A DNA stretch of 24,789 bases from STC-54 sp964504665 (GTDB lineage: Bacteria > Patescibacteriota > Microgenomatia > Daviesbacterales > UBA10151): contig CAZDEH010000012.1 in the NCBI GenBank assembly GCA_964504665.1, positions 1 through 24,789 of the forward strand, in the 5' to 3' direction. The translations under genes were made by a program, and so were the position numbers. Below are positions 12,363 through 18,801 of the stretch, in pieces. Positions within the stretch are counted from its first letter, which is position 1. Every line of letters begins with the position of its first letter. Under the pieces are notes generated by a model. The model was not told the DNA's origin. It saw only the letters and a program-made list of their open reading frames with translations, and made no database searches.

Positions 12363-13655
12363 ATGGCATCAAAAGTTTTTCCACTAATTGAAAAAGAAAA
12401 AAAGAGACAGATTACAGGACTCGAGATGATCCCTTCTGAAAATTATGTTTCACCAAATGTCTTAAAAGCTTTGGGTTCAATTTTAACTAATAAATATTCA
12501 GAAGGGTTTCCTGGGAGACGTTATTATGGTGGTAATGAAGTGGTCGATGAAATAGAAAATTATGCAGTTAGCTTAGCCAAAAAATTATTTGGTGTGCCAC
12601 TGGCTTTTGTTCAATCTTATTCCGGGTCTCCGGCAAATATGGCAGCCACCATGGCTGTTTGTGAGCCAGGGGATACAGTTATGGGATTAGCTTTATCATC
12701 AGGTGGGCATTTAACTCACGGAGCTAATTTAAGTTTTTCCAGCATATTTTATAAAGCAGTAAATTATTCTGTAGGAAAAGATTGGAAAATAGATTTTGAG
12801 GAACTCCAAATCATAGCTTTAAAGCATAAACCAAAATTAATCTGGGTAGGTACAACAGCATACCCTTTTAAATTGGATTATAAAAAATTCAGAAAAGTTA
12901 CTGATATGGTAGGGGCAACACTGGTAGCAGATATTTCCCATATTGCTGGGCTCATTGCAGGTGGGGTACATGATTCACCTGTGCCTTATGTTGATATTAT
13001 TACGACTACGACCCACAAGACTTTGCGTGGACCCCGTGGGGCAATAATTATGGTGACAGAAAGGGGACTTAAAAAAGACCCTGAGATAAGGTCAAAAATA
13101 GAAAGAGCAATTATTCCTGGGTTACAGGGTGGGCCGCATAATCATCAAACAGCAGCAATCGCTGTATCTTTAGAGGAAGCTTTAAGACCTTCATTTAAAA
13201 AATATGCTGCCCAAGTTGCCAAAAATGCTAAAGTTTTAGCTCATGAGCTGGGGACTGTTTCTGAAGTGCATTTAATCTTATTTCCGCTTGTGGATTATGG
13301 ATATGGAATGGGTTATCAGGCTCAATATGCTCTAGAAGAAGCAGGGATTACTGTTAATAAAAACACTATCCCGGGTGAACCTGCTTCTCCTTTCTATCCT
13401 TCCGGTATCAGACTTGGTACTCCAGCCTTAACTACCAGGGGAATGAAGGAAAAAGATATGAAAAAAATTGCTATTTGGATTAAAAGGGTTTTAGAAGAAA
13501 TCAGGGGTTTAGATTTACCAAAGGAGCAGGAGATGAGAAAAGATTTCTTAAAAGAAGTAAAAATTAAACTACACCAAAATTACAACCTGAAAAAAATCAG
13601 AGAAGAGATTAAAGAATTTGCCTCTAAATATCCTGTCCCAGGAATAAGTATATAA
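12363..13655 (+). CDS. glyA: Serine hydroxymethyltransferase
   Basis: PLP enzyme converting serine and tetrahydrofolate to glycine and 5,10-methylene-THF. 430 residues (family about 415-430). Signature regions are LEMIPSENYVSPNVLKALGS, the substrate loop KYSEGFPGRRYYGGNEVVDEIE, ADISHIAGLIAGG, and TTTTHKTLRGPRGA, in which Lys219 is the PLP-binding lysine. The C-terminal half carries GGPHNHQTAAIAVSLEEAL and GIRLGTPALTTRGM. The PLP-pocket loop reads YSGSPAN, more like eukaryotic SHMT than the E. coli HSGSQAN. The ATG at 12363 gives an N-terminus a little shorter than most but loses no catalytic part. With folD about 470 nt downstream it supplies one-carbon units. Confidence 0.95.
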   Translation: MASKVFPLIEKEKKRQITGLEMIPSENYVSPNVLKALGSILTNKYSEGFPGRRYYGGNEVVDEIENYAVSLAKKLFGVPLAFVQSYSGSPANMAATMAVCEPGDTVMGLALSSGGHLTHGANLSFSSIFYKAVNYSVGKDWKIDFEELQIIALKHKPKLIWVGTTAYPFKLDYKKFRKVTDMVGATLVADISHIAGLIAGGVHDSPVPYVDIITTTTHKTLRGPRGAIIMVTERGLKKDPEIRSKIERAIIPGLQGGPHNHQTAAIAVSLEEALRPSFKKYAAQVAKNAKVLAHELGTVSEVHLILFPLVDYGYGMGYQAQYALEEAGITVNKNTIPGEPASPFYPSGIRLGTPALTTRGMKEKDMKKIAIWIKRVLEEIRGLDLPKEQEMRKDFLKEVKIKLHQNYNLKKIREEIKEFASKYPVPGISI

Positions 13656-13678
13656 TTACATTATATGGCAGACACAAT

Positions 13679-13709
13679 TTGTTTTTTTAGTTAAATAAGG
13701 GTATATAAT
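13679..13709 (+). promoter_or_regulatory. Promoter for the small gene at 13723
   Basis: A perfect TATAAT lies at 13704-13709. TTGTTT at 13679-13684 gives a 19-nt spacer, longer than ideal. The ATG is 13 nt after the -10. Confidence 0.45.
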
Positions 13710-13722
13710 TAAAGCATTCAAT

Positions 13723-14004
13723 ATGAATAAGCTTGAGGCTGAAAATAGAATAAAAGTTGAGTTAGCACTTGACCAAGATAAAGTAACTTACTTACCTCCT
13801 GCTGGTCAAAACGAAATGGCTAAATCTGCTCGCACTACACCAGACAAACTCAGTATGACTTGGACTCATGCCTCAAGACACCATGTAGTCCATCGAGGTA
13901 TAGGGACTGAACCTAAAGCACCTGATCTAATTACTCAGGGCTCAAAAAAACGTCAAAGAAGAGCATCTAAAAAATCTCCTTATTTTTACGATAAGTTAGT
14001 CTGA
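13723..14004 (+). CDS. Small basic orphan protein
   Basis: 93 residues; I do not recognise it. No signal peptide, membrane segment or Cys. The middle has a His/Trp-rich patch (MTWTHASRHHVVHRG), and the C-terminal third is very basic (GSKKRQRRASKKSPYFYDKLV), which would suit nucleic-acid or ribosome binding; that is guesswork from composition. It has its own TATAAT box and ends in TGA. It lies between glyA and folD without overlap, so it may be an independent unit. Confidence 0.5.
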   Translation: MNKLEAENRIKVELALDQDKVTYLPPAGQNEMAKSARTTPDKLSMTWTHASRHHVVHRGIGTEPKAPDLITQGSKKRQRRASKKSPYFYDKLV

Positions 14005-14108
14005 CGCCTAGAAGGTATAGAATCGGGAGACCTGATATTTTGTTAAAGATATATAATAATCTCTCTAAACAACCTCTCCTGTTCCCAGTTCCGTTAATCT
14101 AAATAAGG

Positions 14109-14114
14109 TATAAT
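14109..14114 (+). promoter_or_regulatory. -10 box of folD
   Basis: A perfect TATAAT ends 6 nt before the folD ATG at 14121, so the first transcribed base would be the A of the ATG or a neighbour. No good -35 at 16-18 nt. The 116-nt gap upstream (14005-14120) holds no recognisable riboswitch. Confidence 0.5.
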
Positions 14115-14120
14115 CAGGGC

Positions 14121-14966
14121 ATGAAACTCATTGATGGGAAAAAGTTGGCTGAAAGAAGAGAAATTGAGCTTAAAAAGAAAGTTCGAGGTTTAGGTAGAAT
14201 TCCTAATGGAGTAAATATTTTAATTGGTGATGATCCTTCCTCTGTGCTTTATACCCAAATTAAAGAAAAAAAGGCTAAAGAACTTGGGATTAACTTTACC
14301 ACTTTAAAATTTTCCCTAGGTGGCAATAGTAATCCACCCCCCAGGTGGGATGAAGTTGTGAAAAAAATAGAGGAATTAAATCAGGATAATAATACTGATG
14401 GGTTGATGATTCAGCTGCCTTTACCAAAAGAGTTTTTGGGCAGTCATCAAACAGAAGAACTACTTGCGTTAATTGATCCCCAAAAAGATATTGATGGATT
14501 AAATTACGCACGCAAAACCTCATCTTTTGTGCCTGCAGCTGTGAAGGCAGTTCTTTCTATTTTAGAGGATGAAAATATCGAAATATCTGGTAAACAAGTA
14601 GTGATAGTAGGTGCCAGCGATTTGGTGGGGAAACCGATAGCTAAAGAGATTGAAAAAAGAGGAGATAAAGTTGTAATTTGTGATAAAGGAACTGCAGATT
14701 TAAAGGAGTGTATGTTACAGGCTGATATTTTAATCTCTGCCACAGGCGTCCCTGGGCTTATTACCGGTGATATGGTTAAAAAAGGAATAGTGGTAATTGA
14801 TGTAGGAGCAGAAAAAGTGGATGAAAAATTGGTGGGGGATGTGGATTTTGCATCTGTTTATCCAAAAGTTTCAAAAATTACTCCTGTTCCTGGTGGTGTG
14901 GGTCCGATGACTGTGATCTCTCTTATGGAAAATGTAGTAGAAGCAGTGAAAAAAGACAGTAAATAA
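14121..14966 (+). CDS. folD: Methylene-THF dehydrogenase / methenyl-THF cyclohydrolase
   Basis: Bifunctional enzyme interconverting 5,10-methylene-THF, methenyl-THF and 10-formyl-THF with NAD(P). 281 residues (family about 280-300). The catalytic pattern SVLYTQIKEKK gives Tyr44 and Lys48, matching the Tyr-x3-Lys pair of E. coli FolD. Other signatures are DGLMIQLPLPKEF, the Rossmann entrance VVIVGASDLVGKPIAKEI (usually GRSxxVGxP; here GASDLVGKP), LISATGVPGLITGDMVK and the C-terminal PVPGGVGPMTVISLMENV. It partners glyA in one-carbon flow for formyl-Met-tRNA and nucleotide synthesis. Convergent with the next gene, whose stop lies 2 nt away with no terminator between. Confidence 0.95.
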   Translation: MKLIDGKKLAERREIELKKKVRGLGRIPNGVNILIGDDPSSVLYTQIKEKKAKELGINFTTLKFSLGGNSNPPPRWDEVVKKIEELNQDNNTDGLMIQLPLPKEFLGSHQTEELLALIDPQKDIDGLNYARKTSSFVPAAVKAVLSILEDENIEISGKQVVIVGASDLVGKPIAKEIEKRGDKVVICDKGTADLKECMLQADILISATGVPGLITGDMVKKGIVVIDVGAEKVDEKLVGDVDFASVYPKVSKITPVPGGVGPMTVISLMENVVEAVKKDSK

Positions 14967-14968
14967 AG

Positions 14969-15814
14969 TTAATTTATGGGTAAAAATTTTTCTACATAAT
15001 TACAAAGAGTTTGATTGGAAGAATCAATTAATGGGATGGAGTGTTTAGTCGCTTCTCTATTAAATAGGGGGCATAATTCCTCTTTGAATAACCTAACAAA
15101 TCTTGCTTTTCTTGCTTCAGGCTCTTGGTATTTTTGTCCTACAAATGTAGGTGCAATCTGCCTACCTGATGCAAAATCAATTAATAACGCATCATTGAAC
15201 ATCCCATTTTCATAAGAAATAATAACATTCCCTGGATTAGGATCTTGTACCCAAAAACCATATTTTAAACAAAGTTGGCAAGCATGTTCAAAGGCTTGGT
15301 TGTAGATATATCCACTAATTTCAGCAGTTAATTGCTTTTCGGTGACATTATAACTTCCGTTATCAACCTGATATAGTAAGGCATCAAGCGAAGGTCCGAA
15401 ATGAGGTGTGAGAAACCCAAAAACAGGGTGCCCATCTAAAAAAAGGTTTTCAAGCTCTTTGACATGATTTTGTAATTTAGATAATCCAGATATTTCAAGT
15501 GATGCTCGTATTATCATTACCTCATTTTTAATTCTTTTATCTTGATCTTTTTGCAAAGGAACGTTGGGGGGTAATGCTTTGATCCACTCTAGCGTTACAG
15601 GGTTGAAAAGAATTGCTAAAGCTGCTGAAGGTGGATTTACGCTTTCACTCTTGGAAGAGTTTAATCCGCCTTTAACTAAATGCCAATTATTAGCTTCTGT
15701 TAGTTCAGAATGTTCTGCCTGGACTTTTCTTTTTGTTCTGAACATATTTGCATTCACCTTATCAGGGAGCTGACGAAGAAGAAGCTCTTTAAATTCTGGC
15801 GTTTGAGTTTCCAT
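14969..15814 (-). CDS. Kinase-fold-like protein (APH/protein-kinase-like), divergent
   Basis: 281 residues from the ATG at 15814; the frame is open to a TTG at 15838, but the ATG is preferred. I do not recognise a named family. The C-terminal half carries a pattern like the catalytic loop of aminoglycoside-phosphotransferase/choline-kinase-like proteins: VQDPNPGNVII, where Asp191 and Asn196 match the D and N of HGDxHPGN with the same spacing. LLIDFASG follows, with Asp213 as the DFG-type metal Asp. A hinge-like stretch (VFGFLTPHFGPSLDALL) lies before it. The first His of HGD is Val here, and no Gly-rich loop is obvious near the N-terminus. Kinase fold is an inference; substrate unknown. The only + to - switch in the window, suggesting an accessory insertion between folD and ybaB. 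Confidence 0.55.
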   Translation of the reverse strand: METQTPEFKELLLRQLPDKVNANMFRTKRKVQAEHSELTEANNWHLVKGGLNSSKSESVNPPSAALAILFNPVTLEWIKALPPNVPLQKDQDKRIKNEVMIIRASLEISGLSKLQNHVKELENLFLDGHPVFGFLTPHFGPSLDALLYQVDNGSYNVTEKQLTAEISGYIYNQAFEHACQLCLKYGFWVQDPNPGNVIISYENGMFNDALLIDFASGRQIAPTFVGQKYQEPEARKARFVRLFKEELCPLFNREATKHSIPLIDSSNQTLCNYVEKFLPIN

Positions 15815-15821
15815 AGAGATA

Positions 15822-15837
15822 TGGTAAAATATTACCA
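15822..15837. promoter_or_regulatory. Shared palindromic divergent promoter
   Basis: GGTAA-AATA-TTACC (15823-15836) is a perfect inverted repeat. With one flanking base on each side it makes an extended -10 on both strands: TGGTAAAAT reading right (15822-15830), ending 7 nt before the ATG at 15838, and TGGTAATAT reading left (15837-15829), 14 nt before the ATG at 15814. The two -10 boxes overlap, so polymerase could occupy only one at a time; the same palindrome could also be an operator. Confidence 0.55.
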
Positions 15838-16116
15838 ATGTTAAACGAAAAGTGCAAAGAGGGGAATCACAGTTGGAGTTGTCTACAAGTTCAAGGGAAT
15901 CTTGGAGAGATAAAAAAAATCAAATCTTTAACCCCTAAGGAAGTTGAACAAATAAGTAGTAATCCTAATAACTTAAATGATAACTTAAATGCTGTTTGCC
16001 CTGGAGGGATGGTTATATGTGAGGGTTGTGAAAAACCTTTTAGAGAAGATCAAGGATTACCTAAGATCAATTTACAAGACTTAAGGGATCAAGTAGAGAG
16101 AAGAGGACAGATCTAA
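15838..16116 (+). CDS. Small Cys-rich protein, possibly zinc-binding
   Basis: 92 residues; no family recognised. Cys and His occur as C-x4-H near the N-terminus (KCKEGNHSWSC) and as CPGGMVICEGCEKPF near residues 54-66, where CEGC is a CxxC knuckle. This would suit a single zinc site, though metal binding is inferred. The C-terminal part is a charged helix (LPKINLQDLRDQVERRGQI). It shares its start region with the divergent kinase-like gene, so the two may be co-regulated or antagonistic. ybaB follows 3 nt after its stop, so this gene's promoter may also drive ybaB. Confidence 0.6.
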   Translation: MLNEKCKEGNHSWSCLQVQGNLGEIKKIKSLTPKEVEQISSNPNNLNDNLNAVCPGGMVICEGCEKPFREDQGLPKINLQDLRDQVERRGQI

Positions 16117-16119
16117 TTT

Positions 16120-16398
16120 ATGGGAATGCTTGATGGTTTAAAACAACTTGGTGATCTGAAGAAAATGCGTGATTCTGCAATGGAAATTCAAAAAAAATTA
16201 GCAGGTATTAAAATTACAGTAGAACATAAAGGGGTAATTGTGGTGATGACTGCAGATCAGAAACTAGTTTCTATCTCCGGCGAGCAAGATTTTGAAAAAA
16301 TCACTGAAGCAGTTAATGAAGCTCTTAAACAATCCCAAAAAGTAGCTGCAGATGAAATGAAACCAATGATGGGTGGGTTAGGTTTGCCTGGAATGTAA
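16120..16398 (+). CDS. ybaB: Nucleoid-associated protein, YbaB/EbfC family
   Basis: Small dimeric DNA-binding protein of 92 residues (family about 100). Recognised by GLKQLGDLKKMRDSAMEIQKKLAGIKITVEHKGVIVVMTADQKLVSIS, the helix-strand layout of the family, and a C-terminal helix NEALKQSQKVAADEMKPMMGGL that matches its Met/Gly-rich end. Usually found between dnaX and recR; here it keeps only recR, which lies 114 nt downstream beyond a repeat element. Follows the Cys-rich ORF by 3 nt and probably shares its transcript. Confidence 0.88.
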   Translation: MGMLDGLKQLGDLKKMRDSAMEIQKKLAGIKITVEHKGVIVVMTADQKLVSISGEQDFEKITEAVNEALKQSQKVAADEMKPMMGGLGLPGM

Positions 16399-16421
16399 GA
16401 ATGCTTAGGTTTGTCTAGATA

Positions 16422-16483
16422 GATTGCTCACCTCGTCTTCGACGAGTCGAAGCGGGTCACCTCGCTTCACTCCTCGCAATGAC
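16422..16483. repeat. GC-rich palindromic intergenic repeat (GATTGC...GCAATGAC type)
   Basis: Begins GATTGCTCACCTCG and ends CTCCTCGCAATGAC, with a perfect inner palindrome CTTCGAC-GA-GTCGAAG at 16437-16452. TCACCTCG occurs twice (16428 and 16457). It is strikingly GC-rich for this genome. Short repeats with GATTGC/GCAATGAC ends around CCTCGCTTC cores are known between genes in many unrelated bacterial genomes. No T-run follows, so it is not a classical terminator. Confidence 0.75.
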
Positions 16484-16493
16484 ACTTTCTAAA

Positions 16494-16502
16494 TGGTAAA
16501 AT
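16494..16502 (+). promoter_or_regulatory. Extended -10 of recR
   Basis: TGG followed by TAAAAT (16497-16502), 10 nt before the recR ATG at 16513. It starts 11 nt after the GC-rich repeat, so any -35 contact would fall on the repeat's edge (TCGCAA at 16475-16480). Confidence 0.45.
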
Positions 16503-16512
16503 TGCAACACAT

Positions 16513-17109
16513 ATGTCTGCAGTTCCTAAAGTAGTCCAAAGTTTAATTGAAGCTTTTGAAAGACTGCCTGGTATTGGCCCCAAAACTGCTCAAAGACTAG
16601 TTTACCATCTGCTTCATGCCCCCAAAGAAGAAACCCAGGCTTTAGCTCAAGCAGCTTTGGATTTAAAAGAAAAAACTGTTATTTGTGAAGTTTGTTTTAA
16701 TATTTCAGAGAAATCTCCCTGTGAAATTTGTTCTGATTATGGGAGAGAAAAATCAATAATTGCTGTAGTAGAAGATCCACTTGATGTTTTAGCCTTGGAA
16801 AAAGCAAATTTTAAAGGTTTGTATCATGTGTTACATGGAGTAATTTCACCAATGGACAATATTGGTCCCGAGGAACTCCATATCCGGGAACTGCTACCTC
16901 GGCTTAAAGATGGCACAGTCAAAGAAATTATTATGGCAACTAATCCGACCATGGAGGGAGATGCCACTGCTATGTATATTGACCGTCTAATTTCGCCTCT
17001 TGGAATACAAGTGACCAGAATTGCGAGAGGCTTACCAGTGGGGGGTGATATAGAATATGCAGATGAGACTACTTTAACAAGAGCCTTAGAGGGAAGAAAG
17101 AAATATTAA
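16513..17109 (+). CDS. recR: Recombination mediator RecR
   Basis: Loads RecA at gaps together with RecO or RecF. 198 residues, the normal length. Helix-hairpin-helix LPGIGPKTAQRL at 18-29. Zinc finger Cys58, Cys61, Cys70 and Cys73 (CEVC...CEIC). Toprim domain IIAVVEDPLDVLALEKANFKGLYHVLHGVISP. C-terminal EIIMATNPTMEGDATAMYI and ARGLPVGGDIEYADETTLTRALEGR. All the family landmarks are intact. Its usual partner ybaB is next door; dnaX lies about 4.2 kb upstream. Confidence 0.97.
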   Translation: MSAVPKVVQSLIEAFERLPGIGPKTAQRLVYHLLHAPKEETQALAQAALDLKEKTVICEVCFNISEKSPCEICSDYGREKSIIAVVEDPLDVLALEKANFKGLYHVLHGVISPMDNIGPEELHIRELLPRLKDGTVKEIIMATNPTMEGDATAMYIDRLISPLGIQVTRIARGLPVGGDIEYADETTLTRALEGRKKY

Positions 17110-17128
17110 ATGATGTACAATATTAAAT

Positions 17129-17572
17129 ATGAGTGATGGGGGGGGAATAAACACTGCTGTTGGTCAATTTGCTGCTGATACCGGAGGAGCTATAGCTGAA
17201 GCTGTTAAGGATGCTTTTGGTGAGGCTATTGAGCAAGGCGTTCAGGCAATAATACCTGGTCCTCAACAAGCTCCTCAAGACCCACAAGCAGCACAAAAAT
17301 TTCAGCAAGAACAGGCTCAAAAACAGGAAGAAAATCAAGCAAAAAGACAATGGGCAGAAGCTATTATTGCCAGGTATAGAAAAACAGATGATGAACAGGC
17401 TGCTGTTAGGATGAAACAGAAACAGGAAGATAATATGAAACAACAGGAAGAACAACAAGAAAAACAAGAAAAAGGATTTGAATTACAAAAACAAGAACAA
17501 AAATCAGCTGATTTGACAGCCATTCAACAAGCTGCCAGAAGAACAGAAATTAAAGGTGGTTTAGGAGGGTAG
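17129..17572 (+). CDS. Gln/Lys/Glu-rich coiled-coil protein
   Basis: 147 residues, not assigned to a family. The N-terminus is Gly/Ala-rich and amphipathic (GGINTAVGQFAADTGGAIAEAVKDAFGEAIEQGVQAII), followed by a Pro/Gln hinge (PGPQQAPQDPQAAQKF). About 90 residues then consist largely of Gln, Lys and Glu with regular Ala/Met spacing, compatible with a long helix or coiled coil, and the protein ends EIKGGLGG. No Cys and no clear membrane segment. TACAAT at 17116-17121 lies 7 nt before the ATG. Similar low-complexity helical proteins of unknown role occur in CPR genomes. Confidence 0.6.
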   Translation: MSDGGGINTAVGQFAADTGGAIAEAVKDAFGEAIEQGVQAIIPGPQQAPQDPQAAQKFQQEQAQKQEENQAKRQWAEAIIARYRKTDDEQAAVRMKQKQEDNMKQQEEQQEKQEKGFELQKQEQKSADLTAIQQAARRTEIKGGLGG

Positions 17573-17607
17573 TATGGGCAAAATTACTTATGTGTGTTGC
17601 ATAAACA

Positions 17608-17616
17608 TGTTATAAT
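17608..17616 (+). promoter_or_regulatory. Extended -10 (TGTTATAAT) ahead of the small ORF-fic pair
   Basis: A perfect TATAAT at 17611-17616 with TG at 17608-17609. The ATG of the small ORF follows 18 nt after the box, with a weak GAAAGA in between. No clear -35 at 17 nt, which an extended -10 can tolerate. Confidence 0.55.
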
Positions 17617-17634
17617 ATCTCTTGAAAGAAAATT

Positions 17635-17865
17635 ATGCCAGAAAAGCCTGAATTTGCAGGATCTTTAGAGAACAAATTACCACCAGAGTTTAAAAAGTTT
17701 TTAGAAAAAGAAAAACAAATAAATAGTGCCCAGGTGATGGCTGATGCTATGCTTGAAGAAAATCATACCCTCTCTGCAGAAGAAGCGTTCAAAATAGCGA
17801 TGAAAATTTTGAATAATCCCGTTATGGATCTTTCAGATCTATGTCATAATAAGGGTAATGAGTGA
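17635..17865 (+). CDS. Small protein upstream of fic (possible antitoxin-like partner)
   Basis: 76 residues, helical and acidic; no family recognised. It contains KLPPEFKKFLEKEKQINSAQVMADAMLEEN and SAEEAFKIAMKIL. Its TGA stop overlaps the fic ATG by 8 nt, so the two are translated as a pair. Class I Fic toxins are held inactive by a small upstream antitoxin carrying [S/T]xxxE[G/N]. Here the nearest match is TLSAEE, which lacks the final G/N, so an antitoxin role rests on position and size only. Confidence 0.6.
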   Translation: MPEKPEFAGSLENKLPPEFKKFLEKEKQINSAQVMADAMLEENHTLSAEEAFKIAMKILNNPVMDLSDLCHNKGNE

Positions 17866-18766
17866 TAATGAATTTTCTCTTTTTCCTGTAGTAGAGGTGA
17901 TTCCTCCTTCTTCCCCAGAACGTGTTGCAGAGTGTACTGATTGCGCGCGTAGATTGATAATAAAAATTATCCAAAACGAGAAAATAGAGGGGGCTAAAAA
18001 AGGATTTGGACCGGGAATTCTAAAATTACTTCACCAAGAAATACTTGCTTATTACCCTGGATGGGCTGGAAAATTTAGGTTAGATGATGATGTTAGAGTT
18101 GGAGGGAGGAAAATGATCTCAGCGAATCACCTTGAAGATCATGCTTATAAGTTTGAAACTTGGTTGGAGAGTGAGGTGGATAAACTTCGGATGCCAGAGA
18201 ATCGTGAAGATATACATGGTGCACTTCGGGTAGCAACAGCTGCTCACTATGCCGTGGTAGGAGAACTGCATCCTTTTGATGATGGAAATGGAAGGGTAGC
18301 TCGGATTTTGATGAATGGAATCTTAATGATGAATACAAAAGAAGGTCATTATTATAATTATTATATTTTTCCTATACCCATGTTGCGTGATCAAGTTGAC
18401 GAAGAAATGATTCGCAAAACCTTAGAACAAGGTAAAGAACCGAAATTACACCCCTATCTGCAGGCATTAAGAGATGTAGATCGTACAGGAGTACTTAATC
18501 CTTTTGAAGTTTATATAGCAGGTAAATGGACTAGATCAATTGCTGATTTTCTAACAGATTTGGAAACAAAATATAAGAAAGGACCAAAAGATCATAACTG
18601 GAAACGTAATCTAAATAATGTAGCAGCTATAGATATAGTAGATAAATTTATTGAGAGAAGAAGAAGGTTATTTGCTTTTATTGAAATGAATCGGAGAGGT
18701 GAATATCCATTAGATAAAGTACCCGATTTTTATGCTCTAAAACATTTAGCCTTAAATAAAGCTTGA
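17858..18766 (+). CDS. Fic domain AMP-transferase
   Basis: Transfers AMP (or a related moiety) from a nucleotide to hydroxyl side chains of target proteins. 302 residues. The complete active-site motif HPFDDGNGRVAR is at 138-149: His138 base, acidic metal ligand and anion-nest GNGR, so it should be active. An N-terminal helix contains NEKIEG (40-45), which aligns with the inhibitory [S/T]xxxE[G/N] motif of class II Fic proteins (often SSxIEG) but with Asn in place of Ser/Thr. The Fic flap region FRLDDDVRVGGRKMISANHLED is visible. A C-terminal helical region of about 100 residues follows with no recognised domain. The frame overlaps the small ORF upstream by 8 nt. Confidence 0.9.
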   Translation: MSDNEFSLFPVVEVIPPSSPERVAECTDCARRLIIKIIQNEKIEGAKKGFGPGILKLLHQEILAYYPGWAGKFRLDDDVRVGGRKMISANHLEDHAYKFETWLESEVDKLRMPENREDIHGALRVATAAHYAVVGELHPFDDGNGRVARILMNGILMMNTKEGHYYNYYIFPIPMLRDQVDEEMIRKTLEQGKEPKLHPYLQALRDVDRTGVLNPFEVYIAGKWTRSIADFLTDLETKYKKGPKDHNWKRNLNNVAAIDIVDKFIERRRRLFAFIEMNRRGEYPLDKVPDFYALKHLALNKA

Positions 18767-18792
18767 TTTTTACTTAAGATTTTAGCTAGAAT
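18763..18792 (+). promoter_or_regulatory. Promoter for cysS
   Basis: TTGATT (18763-18768), an 18-nt spacer and TAGAAT (18787-18792). The cysS ATG lies 9 nt after the -10. The -35 box begins at the TGA stop of fic. Confidence 0.55.
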
Positions 18793-18801
18793 ACTGCCAA
18801 T

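Noticed and set aside
14005..14120. Folate (THF) riboswitch ahead of folD
   Set aside because: No conserved THF-aptamer core or expression-platform hairpin is visible, and the folD -10 box abuts the ATG.
17123..17467. Minus-strand ORF rich in Phe/Leu/Cys opposite the Q/K/E-rich gene
   Set aside because: It is the reverse complement of Gln/Lys/Glu codons, which always produces a hydrophobic-looking shadow; no independent start signal.
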